Source: Glutamicibacter sp. PS
GTDB taxonomy: Bacteria > Actinomycetota > Actinomycetes > Actinomycetales > Micrococcaceae
Direction of reading: 5' to 3'
NCBI GenBank assembly: GCA_031317595.1
Contig: JANCMB010000001.1
Span: forward strand, 1,978,971 to 2,042,970
DNA: 64,000 nt
Part shown: positions 47,626 through 56,100 of the stretch, in pieces
How the letters are laid out: each line of letters starts with the position of its first letter
Position numbering within the stretch: position 1 is the first letter of the stretch
Position numbers and translations under genes: made by a program
Notes under the pieces: model-generated
Told to the model about the DNA's origin: nothing
What the model saw: only the letters and a program-made list of their open reading frames with translations
Database searches by the model: none

Positions 47626-48231
47626 TCACCCGTCGTTATCTGATGCGTTGCGGCGTTGTAGGCTGCGCCACAGCCGCTGTTCGTCGTCGCGGTACCGCCG
47701 AAGCTCCTCAGCCAAATGGCTACGCAATTTTTCGTTCGACGCCGTCTGCGAGGTCCCAGCGAGTTCCGCTTCGGCCTGCTCCGCGGCCGAGAGCGCACCG
47801 TACCAACGCAAGAGTAGCTTCGGTTCTTCTTCCACCCAGTCGGCGGGAACTCGAACCGCCGGGCGGACGAATCCCTGCACCGCGACGGGCATGAAGTACT
47901 CGGCCTGCTCCACCGCGCCTAGCGCGGAACGCTGAGCCCTTCCGGATAACGCGATCCAACCTGCACCCAATACCATCACGCCGAACCCAATAAGCGCAGC
48001 CGTCATGATTTGCGGGTCGCCCCTGAAAGCGGGCAAGAGGAGCGAGACAATCAAGCCAGCCAGACCGCCGAGGATTAGCCGGATCGGCACTCCGATGCGG
48101 CTAATCCCTCCGGAGATTCGTCGAAGTCGGTCTATTTCGGGCCCGCTTTGTGGACCTACCAGCACGCAGGAGGCCGCTCCCCATGGCAAAACCCTAGTCC
48201 GGGTATCATCGTAGATTTTGTCGTTGCTCAT
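47626..48231 (-). CDS. Hypothetical two-helix membrane protein
   Basis: 201 residues. Two hydrophobic segments around residues 45-65 and 72-95, followed by a soluble, Glu/Arg-rich helical C-terminus (LRSHLAEELRRYRDDEQRLWRSLQ). No family recognised. The ATG at 48231 has GGGAGG six bases before it. It is divergent from the small Cys-rich protein gene and its upstream region is AT-richer than average. Confidence 0.6.
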   Translation of the reverse strand: MSNDKIYDDTRTRVLPWGAASCVLVGPQSGPEIDRLRRISGGISRIGVPIRLILGGLAGLIVSLLLPAFRGDPQIMTAALIGFGVMVLGAGWIALSGRAQRSALGAVEQAEYFMPVAVQGFVRPAVRVPADWVEEEPKLLLRWYGALSAAEQAEAELAGTSQTASNEKLRSHLAEELRRYRDDEQRLWRSLQRRNASDNDG

Positions 48232-48378
48232 GATCCTCCCAGCATCCATCGGCGGTATTTGTTACACCCTACCGAGCTTTGGGAGCTCATTTACAGGTCA
48301 TTCACCTGCTAGTCACGTTGCTTACATAGGCTAAAAGTCAATGGAACGGAGAGAAAACGCCGTGAAGGGGCGGACACA

Positions 48379-48687
48379 GTGACTCCTGGCGCGCTCACGC
48401 TGATTCTCGGCGCACTTGCTGCGGTAGTGCTTATCGTCGGCGCCTTCGCGGTCATTAGCTATGAGCCGCCGAGTCACTATGCCTGCGGTTGCTGCTCACG
48501 TTGCTTGGCTCTGGGTTCCGAATTCGAACGTTACCAGCATTCGATGTGCGACGATCCCCGGCCCATTCACTATGACGACCTGCGCGCTGCTCGGCGCACC
48601 GGGCAACGGCGAATTGCTGTTATATACGCAGCACTGCTCGGCTCCCTCCTCGCGGTGGCTTGGTGCGTGCTGCGCGTCGTATCGTAG
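48379..48687 (+). CDS. Small membrane protein with cysteine cluster
   Basis: 102 residues, two membrane helices (about 6-27 and 80-100). Between them lies the motif YACGCCSRCLALGSEFERYQHSMC, with a CxCCxxC cluster plus a later Cys, suggesting a metal site or disulfides. GTG start with GAAGGGG ahead. No family recognised. One of three small orphan genes in 47626-49103. Confidence 0.5.
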   Translation: MTPGALTLILGALAAVVLIVGAFAVISYEPPSHYACGCCSRCLALGSEFERYQHSMCDDPRPIHYDDLRAARRTGQRRIAVIYAALLGSLLAVAWCVLRVVS

Positions 48688-48815
48688 AGCACCAAGGCCC
48701 ACCGGGCGGAATTCAAAATACCAACGGTTCGACACGCGCCGTGAACCCCAGCACCTTCACTCGCCTCATGATCTGATGGACTCACCGCATAAATACCATG
48801 TGACAAGGAGTTGTA

Positions 48816-49103
48816 ATGCGCAGCAGCTGGAAAAGATGGGTCGCGCTAGTTGCCGTACCGATGGCGGGTCTGGCACTGGTCGCCGCCCCGGCAGGGGCGG
48901 TTCCCTGGCAGTCGGAACCGATGAAGCACGCGCCACTCGAGTCGCTCTTTATCCCCGAGACCGTATCGAACTCGCAGAGCACGGCGACGTTGAATCTCAC
49001 CGCCGAAGAGCGAGAGCTACTGAATTCCGGCGCGCCGGCCACCCTCTACATGGAGGTCGGCACGGGTAAGCTCCTGTCAGTTGTGCCCGGCGCCGATTTC
49101 TAA
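48816..49103 (+). CDS. Small secreted protein
   Basis: 95 residues. A clear signal peptide (basic MRSSWKRW, hydrophobic core, cleavage near APAGA-VP) leaves a mature protein of about 65 residues with LTAEERELLNSGAPATLYMEVGTGKLLSVVPG. AAGGAG lies 8 bases before the ATG. No family recognised; convergent with gtrA-like gene. Confidence 0.6.
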   Translation: MRSSWKRWVALVAVPMAGLALVAAPAGAVPWQSEPMKHAPLESLFIPETVSNSQSTATLNLTAEERELLNSGAPATLYMEVGTGKLLSVVPGADF

Positions 49104-49109
49104 CCGGAG

Positions 49110-49604
49110 TTAGGCCGGTAGGTCGGCCCGCGGCGTCGGCGTCCCGGCCAGCTGCTCGGGGAAAACGAAACGGTGTAGTGCCCACCAGCGAAAGACCATC
49201 GCCAGCAGGGTGCCGATGATCGGCCCGGCAAGAAAGTCTGCGGTTTCCTGCACCCAGAGACTCACCCGTGGGGTATGAAAGCCGAACACCCATCGTGAGA
49301 GGTAGAGGGGCGCCGAATTGATCACCACGGCCAACGCCGAGACGATTACGAAAGCCGGGGCCTGGTAGCGCTTGGCGAGGGCGCTGTTGCGCCCCTGGAA
49401 GGTGTAGTGCCGCGAAAGAAGAAAAGACACCACGGTGGCTACGCAGTTGGCAATCAGAAAGGCGGTGGTGGGATGCGTCCCCAACACGGTCAGCTTCAGA
49501 CCGTAGTTCACCGCGAGGGTGAGCACGAAGCAGAAACCTCCGACGCCGGCGAAACGTATCAGCCGCCTCAGTACGTCATTTTCTGCCGCCACAACACCCC
49601 TCAT
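49110..49604 (-). CDS. GtrA-family membrane protein
   Basis: 164 residues with four helices, fitting GtrA/DPMS-type flippases: RFAGVGGFCFVLTLAVNYGLKL, ANCVATVVSFLLSRHYTF and FRWWALHRFVF. These proteins assist transfer of lipid-linked sugars for glycan or teichoic acid decoration. Alternative start: the next in-frame codons are not ATG, and VLRRLIRFAGVGG fits the family start. No glycosyltransferase is adjacent. Confidence 0.85.
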   Translation of the reverse strand: MRGVVAAENDVLRRLIRFAGVGGFCFVLTLAVNYGLKLTVLGTHPTTAFLIANCVATVVSFLLSRHYTFQGRNSALAKRYQAPAFVIVSALAVVINSAPLYLSRWVFGFHTPRVSLWVQETADFLAGPIIGTLLAMVFRWWALHRFVFPEQLAGTPTPRADLPA

Positions 49605-49721
49605 CTTTCGTCCAGCGGATAAATTCCCATGTCAGCCTAGCAGTCATCGGCTCGTCGGGTATCGGCGACATGCGTTGGCACGGATTGACCAGCGGGCCCC
49701 GGCGGCGCCTACAGTAGTGCT

Positions 49722-50240
49722 ATGGCTCACCTCATTACCATCAATAACCACACCCCAACCGTCGGTCAGGACGTATTCCTCGCCGTCACCGCGGTTCTCA
49801 GCGGCGACGTGCAACTAGGCGACGAGGCCAGCGCCTTCTACGGCGTGTCCGTTCGCGGAGACTCCGCCCCCATCCGGGTCGGGGCCGGCGCCAATCTGCA
49901 AGACAACGTCGTACTCCACGCCGACGCCGGTTTCCCGTGCACCCTGGGCGACCGGGTGTCGGTGGGTCACTCGGCAGTGGTGCATGGGGCCACCATCGGC
50001 GACGGATGCCTGATCGGCATGAGCGCCACCGTGATGAACGGTGCTGTTGTGGGCGAACAGTCACTCATCGCCGCCGGCGCGCTCGTGCTGGAAGGCACGC
50101 AGATTCCGCCACGCTCTCTGGTCGCCGGGGTGCCGGCGAAGGTGCGCCGCGAGCTGACCGACGAGGAAGTGGCCGGCTTGGCGCAGAACTCGGCGACCTA
50201 TCTGCACCTGCAGGCGAAGCACCGCGCCGCGCAGAGCTAG
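49722..50240 (+). CDS. Gamma-class carbonic anhydrase family protein
   Basis: 172 residues of left-handed beta-helix hexapeptide repeats. Metal-binding histidines are in VVLHADAGFP, VSVGHSAVVHGATIGDGCLIGM; the family converts CO2 and bicarbonate, but many homologues (YrdA/PaaY type) lack proven activity. ATG at 49722; convergent with the DUF222-HNH gene. Confidence 0.88.
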   Translation: MAHLITINNHTPTVGQDVFLAVTAVLSGDVQLGDEASAFYGVSVRGDSAPIRVGAGANLQDNVVLHADAGFPCTLGDRVSVGHSAVVHGATIGDGCLIGMSATVMNGAVVGEQSLIAAGALVLEGTQIPPRSLVAGVPAKVRRELTDEEVAGLAQNSATYLHLQAKHRAAQS

Positions 50241-50261
50241 GCACTACCCACTCCATCTGCA

Positions 50262-51929
50262 TTAGGCGGCGAACCAGTAACTGTTGCGCACCGGCGGGGA
50301 ACCACGCCCCAAATAGTCCGGGAGTACCACCGCCGGCGGCGATCCGTCCTCATAGGTAACGATCTTAAACAGTCCGGCGTGCACCGCAATATGGTGCATC
50401 GGGCAGAGCAGACAACCATTATCCGTTGAGGTTTCTCCGCCGTCTTCCCAGTGCTTGATGTGATGCGCCTCGGTGCGCCCGGCGGGCATATGACAGCCCG
50501 GGTAGATGCAACCACGGTCGCGGGCCGCTAACGCCCGGCGCATATGCGGTGGGAAGAGACGTTGTGCGCGACCCACGTCGAGCGCTTGGCCCTGGCCGCC
50601 GAAGACCACCGGGTAGATTCCGGACCGGCACAGTTCAAGCCGTAGCTCCTCCGCGGTCAACGGCAACCCGTGTTCGGTCACCGCGGCCCCGGGGTGGCAG
50701 GCGCGCATCTTCTCGTAGTCCAGGTGCACGATCACGCTGGCGCCGGGCAGGCTGCCGGTTCCGCGGCGGCCGCCGCGGGTCCGCAGTGCGGTGACCAGCG
50801 CGGTCAGTCGGCGTAGTTCTACGGTCAGCTCGGGGAGTTCGGTCAGCGGCTCATTCTGTGCCGTCGGTGAGCTGGCCTCGGGTTTATCTATCTCGGTGCC
50901 CGTCGGCTCGGGGCCGGGATCGGTCGCGCCAGCGTCGAAAGCCGCGGGGTTCGCGTCGCGGGCCCAGTCCGGCATCGATTCCTCGTCGTCCCACGAGGGC
51001 GCGGCGAGGGCACCGGTAGCCTGGGCGACGCTATCGAGCGCCTGCGAGGCCAACTCGAGCCGGTTTCCGACCCCTGTGCGCGGGTTATCGCCCTCGTCGA
51101 CGGTTCGCTCGAATACCTCGGCCTGGTCCGGCAGCATCTTCAGCGTGTAGTACATCAGCCCATTGCGCAGACCCCGTTTAAATAGACCGGCTTCGGCCAG
51201 TAGCGCGCGCATGCTGCGCTGTTGCGCCACCCGGGCGGCCCCCTCGTCGCGCAGCCGTTTGGATGCGGTGCTCGGGTCTTCGGCAATCAGCCGCAGGGCG
51301 GTGTGCTCAAGCTCGGTACGCTGCACAGCGGCGTCGGTCTCGGGAAGGTCGATGGATATCCGCTCCAGCGTGCTGGCCGCGGTGCGTAGCGTGCGCGGAT
51401 CCGCCGAGGGTGCCGCGCCCGCGTTGGGGGTCGCGCCGGAACCGGGTGTGGCGGCGGCGGTCAGCGTTGCAAACCGTTCGGCTAGCAGTGGGAAGCGCGG
51501 GGCGCGGCGGGTGCCGTCCGCGGCGACGGAGCCAATCAGCGCGCGGGCCGAGGCCTGACGGCCCCGGGCCACACCGACGGAAACACCCAGCCAAGATGTG
51601 AGCATGTCGATGCTGTTCGCATAAGCGCCGCGGCCGTCGGCCCGGGTGCCGGCGATCGCGCGAAGTTCTTGGGGCGACGGGGCCGGTGGCAGCGCGGCCA
51701 GGCGATCCAGCGAGGCGGTGGTGAGCCGATGCGCGGCGCTGCGCTCCAGTGCGTCGAGCACCACCGGGTAAGTACGGGACAACGCCGCCTCGGCACGGTC
51801 GGTGAGCGCGGCGAGGTAAGCCGCATGCCCGGGGGCCATCGCGCGCCCCAGCAGCTCAAGACTCGCCTGCTCGAGGGTGCTGACCGCGGTGGCCAGCTGG
51901 GCCAGAACGGTCGCGTCGTCGGTACTCAT
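50262..51929 (-). CDS. DUF222 protein with C-terminal HNH endonuclease domain
   Basis: 555 residues from ATG 51929 (MSTDDATVLAQ). A long helical DUF222 region is followed by a Pro/Glu-rich linker and a C-terminal HNH motif: RDRGCIYPGCHMPAGRTEAHHIKHWEDGGETSTDNGCLLCPMHHIAVH, with four Cys for zinc and AHHI as the first His element. The family is highly multiplied in Micrococcales and mycobacteria; function unknown, and sometimes compared with 13E12 repeat proteins. The open frame upstream reaching 52193 lies against metB on the same strand and shows no ribosome site. Confidence 0.85.
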   Translation of the reverse strand: MSTDDATVLAQLATAVSTLEQASLELLGRAMAPGHAAYLAALTDRAEAALSRTYPVVLDALERSAAHRLTTASLDRLAALPPAPSPQELRAIAGTRADGRGAYANSIDMLTSWLGVSVGVARGRQASARALIGSVAADGTRRAPRFPLLAERFATLTAAATPGSGATPNAGAAPSADPRTLRTAASTLERISIDLPETDAAVQRTELEHTALRLIAEDPSTASKRLRDEGAARVAQQRSMRALLAEAGLFKRGLRNGLMYYTLKMLPDQAEVFERTVDEGDNPRTGVGNRLELASQALDSVAQATGALAAPSWDDEESMPDWARDANPAAFDAGATDPGPEPTGTEIDKPEASSPTAQNEPLTELPELTVELRRLTALVTALRTRGGRRGTGSLPGASVIVHLDYEKMRACHPGAAVTEHGLPLTAEELRLELCRSGIYPVVFGGQGQALDVGRAQRLFPPHMRRALAARDRGCIYPGCHMPAGRTEAHHIKHWEDGGETSTDNGCLLCPMHHIAVHAGLFKIVTYEDGSPPAVVLPDYLGRGSPPVRNSYWFAA

Positions 51930-52018
51930 AACCACAAGGCTGCGCCCCGACACCGTGACCGGTATCGGGGCGCGAGCGAGCTGTGGACAACGCCGGTGCG
52001 GCGTGTCTGGGTGGCGTG

Positions 52019-53221
52019 TTAGACGGTGAGCACGGCGCCTTGATCCGCGCGTTCGGCCAGTGCCAGCCCACGTTCGAGGTCGGCCAGCAGATCCTCGGTA
52101 TCCTCGATTCCCACCGACAGGCGCACGAGTTCGCCGGAGATTTCCAGCGGGGTGCCAATCAGGCTGGCGTGGGTCATCTCGCGCGGGTAGCACACGAGCG
52201 ATTCCACCCCGCCAAGCGAAACGGAGAGCTGGAACAGTTCCATCGACTCGGCCAGCGCCCGCGCGGCGGGTTCGCTGTGCAGCCGCAGCGAGACGATTCC
52301 GCCGAAACCGCGCTGCTGGCTGGCGGCCAGCTCGTGGCCCGGGTGGTCGGCCAGTCCCGGGTAATAGACCTCGGCCACCTGCGGTTGTTCGGTGAGCCAG
52401 TGCGCAATGCGGACGGCGGTGGCGCAGTGCCGTTCCATGCGCAACCCCAGGGTTTTCAGCCCGCGGGCGGCCAGATAGTTATCCTGCGGCCCGGAGACCG
52501 CGCCGCCGGCGAATTGCTGGTAGCCCACGGCCTCGGCCAGCGACTGTCCGCGGTGCAGATAGTCGGCGACGATGACCGCACCGCCGAGCACGTCGGAATG
52601 CCCGCCAATGTATTTGGTGGTGGAGTGCACCACCGCGTGCGCCCCAAAGTCCAGCGGGCGCTGCAGGTAGGGGGTGGCGAAGGTGTTATCGACGACGAGC
52701 AGTGCCCCGGCTTCGTGGGCCAACGCGGCCCACCCGGCGATGTCGGCGATGCCCAGCAGCGGGTTGGAGGGGGTTTCCAGCCAGAGCAGGGCGGTGTTTG
52801 GACGCAGCGCGCCGCGCACCTCGTCGAGGTTGGTGATATCCACCGTGCTGGCGCTGATCCCCCACTTGTGGTGCAGCCGGGTGATCAGCCGGTTGGTGCC
52901 GCCGTAGCCGTCGGCGCCGAGCACAATGTGATCGCCCGGGGCGAGCACGGCGCGCAGCAGGGCGTCTTCGGCGGCGATGCCGGAGGCGAAGGAGAAGCCC
53001 GCGGCCCCGCCTTCGAGGGCGGACAGCTGCTCTTCGAAGCCGCCACGGGTGGGGTTCGAGCCGCGCGAGTATTCATGTCCGGCGCGCAGCACGTTGATGC
53101 CGTCTTGGATGAAGGTGCTGGTTTGGTAGATGGGCGGGATGACCGCCCCGGTGTGCGGGTCTTTGCCTTGGCCGGCGTGGACGGCCAGGGTGTTGAATCC
53201 GTGGCGTGCTGAGGTGCTCAT
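52019..53221 (-). CDS. metB: Cystathionine gamma-synthase / gamma-lyase-type enzyme
   Basis: 400 residues of the Cys/Met PLP family. FNTLAVHAGQGKDPHTGAV, YSRGSNPTRGGFEEQLSALEGG, WLETPSNPLLGI, VVDNTFATPYLQRPLDFGA and HSTTKYIGGHSDVLGG (Schiff-base Lys). In actinobacteria this branch acts as cystathionine gamma-synthase or reverse gamma-lyase; sequence alone does not decide. Its ATG overlaps the metY stop by 4 bp, so it is under the same SAM-responsive leader. Confidence 0.88.
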   Translation of the reverse strand: MSTSARHGFNTLAVHAGQGKDPHTGAVIPPIYQTSTFIQDGINVLRAGHEYSRGSNPTRGGFEEQLSALEGGAAGFSFASGIAAEDALLRAVLAPGDHIVLGADGYGGTNRLITRLHHKWGISASTVDITNLDEVRGALRPNTALLWLETPSNPLLGIADIAGWAALAHEAGALLVVDNTFATPYLQRPLDFGAHAVVHSTTKYIGGHSDVLGGAVIVADYLHRGQSLAEAVGYQQFAGGAVSGPQDNYLAARGLKTLGLRMERHCATAVRIAHWLTEQPQVAEVYYPGLADHPGHELAASQQRGFGGIVSLRLHSEPAARALAESMELFQLSVSLGGVESLVCYPREMTHASLIGTPLEISGELVRLSVGIEDTEDLLADLERGLALAERADQGAVLTV

Positions 53222-54543
53222 GCGAAGGCTCCTTCCGGGGCGAGGGTGATCTGTGCGGCGGCGTGATCCAGGGCCTGGAACAGGTCGGCGATGAGGTCGG
53301 CCGGCTCCTCGAGACCGATGGATAGGCGCAGCGTTGCCTTGGATAGTCCGGCGGCCGCCAGTTGTTCGTCGTTGAGTCGGCAGTGGGTCATGGTGGCCGG
53401 GTGGACCACCATCGAGCGCACGTCGCCGATGTTTGCGGCCAGAGTGAAGAGCTGCAAGGCGTCGAGCACCGGGGAGACCAGGGAGGCGTCGGCTAGTTCG
53501 ATGGCCAGCACGCAGCCGGTGCCGCGCGGGGCCACGCGCGCGGCCAGCTCGTGGTCCTGATGTCCCGGCTGGCTCGGGTGGTGCACCCGGCGCACCAGCG
53601 CGTGCCCGGCGGCGGCCTCGGCAAGTTCCAGCACGGTACGCTGTACCCGTTCGGTGCGCACGTTGAGCGTTTCGATGCCGGTGAGAATGCCGGAGGCGGC
53701 GGCCGGCGACAGCGAGGGACCGAGGTCGTGCAGGAACTTGGAGCGCACCAGCATGGCGTAGGCGGCGCTGCCGTAGCGTTCGAGCAGGGAGTACTGCCCG
53801 TAGCGCGGACGCGGCGCGGCGATCTGCGGCCAGCGTGCGGCGTCGGAGAAATCGAAGGTGCCCGCGTCGACGACCAGCCCGCCGAGTACCTGACCGTGTC
53901 CGGCGAGCGCCTTGGTGGCCGAGTGCACGACGATATCGGCCCCGTGCTCGATTGGGCGGTAGTTCGCGGGGGTGGCCAGGGTGTTGTCGACGACCACCGG
54001 AATGTTGTGGCGGTGGGCCAGCTCGGAGAGTCCCTGTAGGTCAAGTAGCGTGCACAGCGGGTTGGAGACCGATTCGACGAAGAAGGCGCGGGTGTCCTCT
54101 TCGATGGCCTCCGCCCAGGCGCCCAGGTCTTCCGGGTCGACGAAGCTCACGCGGATTCCGAAGTCGTTGAAGGAGTCGGTGAACAGGTCCACGGTGCCGC
54201 CGTAGAGCTTATTCGAGGCCACGATGTGCTTCGCGCCCTGGGTCAGCGCCAGCAGCGAGAGGGCGACGGCGGCCTGCCCGGTGGCGGTGGCCACCGCTTG
54301 GGCCCCGCCTTCCAGGGTGGCGACGCGCGCCTCGAGGGCGGCGACCGTGGGATTGCCGGTGCGGGAGTAAGTGAATCCGGGTTCGCGCAACGCAAATTTT
54401 TCGATGGCCTCGGCATGCGAGCCGAATTCGTAGGCCGCGGCGGCGTAGACCGGGACGGTGAGTGGACGGTAGGGGCCCTCGGGCGAGTATCCGGCGTGGA
54501 CTGCTGAGGTGGCCCCGTGCCAGGTGCTGTTCGGCTGTGACAT
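53218..54543 (-). CDS. metY: O-acetylhomoserine sulfhydrylase (MetY)
   Basis: 441 residues; makes homocysteine from O-acetylhomoserine and sulfide. Long form typical of MetY. PVYAAAAYEFGSHAEAIEKFALREPGFTYSRTGNP, SNKLYGGTVDLF, ESVSNPLCTLLDL, VDNTLATPANYRPIEHGAD and HSATKALAGHGQVLGG (PLP Lys). The ATG has AAGGAA 10 bases before it. It is the first gene after the SAM riboswitch and 33-codon leader ORF. Confidence 0.9.
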   Translation of the reverse strand: MSQPNSTWHGATSAVHAGYSPEGPYRPLTVPVYAAAAYEFGSHAEAIEKFALREPGFTYSRTGNPTVAALEARVATLEGGAQAVATATGQAAVALSLLALTQGAKHIVASNKLYGGTVDLFTDSFNDFGIRVSFVDPEDLGAWAEAIEEDTRAFFVESVSNPLCTLLDLQGLSELAHRHNIPVVVDNTLATPANYRPIEHGADIVVHSATKALAGHGQVLGGLVVDAGTFDFSDAARWPQIAAPRPRYGQYSLLERYGSAAYAMLVRSKFLHDLGPSLSPAAASGILTGIETLNVRTERVQRTVLELAEAAAGHALVRRVHHPSQPGHQDHELAARVAPRGTGCVLAIELADASLVSPVLDALQLFTLAANIGDVRSMVVHPATMTHCRLNDEQLAAAGLSKATLRLSIGLEEPADLIADLFQALDHAAAQITLAPEGAFA

Positions 54544-54590
54544 ATGTGCGTGTTCCTTGCCGGTTGGATGTCGGGTGGGGTGGGCGGAGA

Positions 54591-54692
54591 TCAGGCGTGG
54601 GCGCTGATGCGCAGGCCGGTACGTTGCATACTGGTGGCGACGTGGCGCACCGGTGCGTGTTGGCCCGGTGGCGATGCCATTGCTTCGCTCAT
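54591..54692 (-). CDS. 33-residue leader ORF between riboswitch and metY
   Basis: An ATG at 54692 has an unusually strong Shine-Dalgarno (GAGGAGGAG, 4 bases before it) and opens a 33-codon frame ending 47 bp before metY. The peptide (start MSEAMASPPGQHAPV, end GLRISAHA) contains His and Arg but no Met or Cys cluster, apart from an internal Met, so simple attenuation is not obvious. The good ribosome site suggests it is translated; it might couple riboswitch control to metY. No match known to me. Confidence 0.45.
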   Translation of the reverse strand: MSEAMASPPGQHAPVRHVATSMQRTGLRISAHA

Positions 54693-54748
54693 GTCTCCTC
54701 CTCGTTTCTCGTCACACGAGGGAGTGCACCGATCGGCGTCTATGCGAG

Positions 54749-54789
54749 GTACCTAGTGAGGAGGGTTGCTGCCCTCCCCTTCACGGTAC
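54749..54789 (-). other. Stable hairpin in metY leader
   Basis: On the minus strand GTACC, GTGA and GGAGGG pair with CCCTCC, TCAC and GGTAC around loop CAGCAA, downstream of the SAM aptamer. No T-run follows, so it is not a standard terminator; it may be part of the expression platform. Just after it, CCTCGT (54701-54725 region) can pair with ACGAGG of the leader ORF ribosome site. Confidence 0.5.
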
Positions 54790-54828
54790 GAGGCACAGCG
54801 CAACGTCCAAGGGCGTTGTCGGAACTGC

Positions 54829-54916
54829 TCCATCGTTCCTGGCGGTAGCACCTTTCGGTTTCCCGATGGTTGCTGCGACGTCGACGAGCCAGATCTCTCG
54901 GTCGCTCTTGATGGGG
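54829..54916 (-). ncRNA. SAM-I (S-box) riboswitch upstream of metY-metB
   Basis: On the minus strand the S-box core is visible in order: CCATCAAGAG, CTGGC, GCAGCAACC, AAGGTGCTACC and a closing GATGG that pairs with the opening CCATC (P1). This is the conserved SAM-I layout: kink-turn region, CAACC after P2, AGGTGCTA between P3 and P4. When SAM binds, metY-metB expression should drop. The platform seems translational or uses the GC-rich hairpin rather than a U-run terminator. Identification is from motif reading only. Confidence 0.8.
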
Positions 54917-55150
54917 TGTTGTATTTCCATGGTTCGGCATGGGCGCCCGACGAGGCAAACGGCACCGAACCCCGTGCTTCACACAACGCCAATCCGCGTC
55001 ATATGTCGCAGTGTCGTCACAATGACGGCCCGGTTAACGCCTCTTTATGACATGTTCGATGAGCCCAAATCCACGGAATTCCGGGGTTTAAGCGCCAAAA
55101 GATGTCGCGGCAGGTCGCCCGATGACAGTTCATGACGCGCAGGGAAGACG
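54917..55150 (-). other. Intergenic region upstream of the SAM riboswitch
   Basis: The stretch from the LysR stop to the aptamer must contain the metY promoter. I see no convincing -35/-10 pair, no coding frame with protein-like sequence on either strand, and no terminator for the LysR gene. Several AT-rich spots (CATATGAC, TCATAAAG on the minus strand) are the only promoter candidates. Confidence 0.4.
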
Positions 55151-56092
55151 TCAGCCGAGCAGGCGAACTCCGAAGCTCGCGACCACCGAACGCACCTCGT
55201 CGAGGTAGCGCTGGGCCTGATCGGTGAGCGGGACCGCGGCGTGGTCGATCCAGCCGATCTCAATGCGTTCGTCCACATCCAGCGGGATGGCCACGATCGA
55301 GGGGTCGAGTTCGTCGCTGATGATGCCCGTCGAGATCGTGTATCCGCCGAGTCCGATCATCAGGTTGAAGATGGTTGCACGATCGGAGACCCGGATTTCG
55401 CGTTTGCTCGAGAGCGTGGAGAGGATTTCCTCAGCGAAGTAGAAGGAGTTGCTCGCCCCTTGGTCGAAGGTGAGCCGCGGTAGCTCCTCGAGATCTTCGA
55501 GGGTCGCCCGCTCCCGCGAGGCCAGCGGGTTGCTACGCGAGATGAAGATGTGCGGGTCGGCGAGGAATAGCGGGTGGAACACCAGCCGGGACTCGCGCAG
55601 CAGTTTGTCGATGACCTTCCGGTTGAAGTCGTTGCGGTAGAGAATGCCGATTTCACTGCGTAGTGTGCGGACATCTTCGATGATGTCCTCGGTGCGCGTT
55701 TCGCGCAGCGAGAACTCGTACTGCTCGGCCCCACTGGCCTGGACCATCTTCACGAAAGCATCGACGGCGAAGGAATAGTGCTGGGTGGAGATCCCGAGTA
55801 GGCGGGGGGCCGGCGGCCGGTCGAGATAGCGCTGTTCGAGCAGTTCGACCTGTTCGAGCACCTGCCGGGCGTAGCCGAGGAATTCACCGCCCTCGACGGT
55901 CAGTGCCACGCCCCGCGCGGAGCGGACCAGAAGCCTGCGCCCAACCCGGGTTTCGAGTTCCTTCATCGCCGCGGACATCGTTGGCTGTGCGACGTAGAGC
56001 AGGTCGGCGGCCGCGGAGATCGACCCCTCGGAGGCAACCGTGAGGAAATAGCGCAGCTGCTGCAGCGTGAGACCGTTCACTCCTTGAGCCAT
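55151..56092 (-). CDS. LysR-family transcriptional regulator
   Basis: 313 residues. Winged HTH in LTLQQLRYFLTVASEGSISAAADLLYVAQPTMSAAMKELETRVGRRLLVRSARGVALTVEGGEFL, then a periplasmic-binding-like effector domain (FDQGASNSFYFAEEI, GLGGYTISTGIISDELDPSIVAIPLD). Divergent from the mesX operon with 123 bp between, the classic LysR arrangement, so the mes operon is its likely target. Effector could be a methionine-pathway metabolite such as homocysteine, by analogy with MetR; this is inference. Confidence 0.9.
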   Translation of the reverse strand: MAQGVNGLTLQQLRYFLTVASEGSISAAADLLYVAQPTMSAAMKELETRVGRRLLVRSARGVALTVEGGEFLGYARQVLEQVELLEQRYLDRPPAPRLLGISTQHYSFAVDAFVKMVQASGAEQYEFSLRETRTEDIIEDVRTLRSEIGILYRNDFNRKVIDKLLRESRLVFHPLFLADPHIFISRSNPLASRERATLEDLEELPRLTFDQGASNSFYFAEEILSTLSSKREIRVSDRATIFNLMIGLGGYTISTGIISDELDPSIVAIPLDVDERIEIGWIDHAAVPLTDQAQRYLDEVRSVVASFGVRLLG

Positions 56093-56100
56093 AGATTTAG

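Noticed and set aside
50262-51929. HNH gene considered as a homing endonuclease or phage gene
   Set aside because: The long DUF222 region before the HNH motif identifies a chromosomal actinobacterial family; no intron, intein or phage genes accompany it.
52019-54543. Possible mobile or recently transferred sulfur island
   Set aside because: No integrase, transposase, direct repeats or tRNA boundary was seen around 52-59 kb, and base use looks like the rest of the window.
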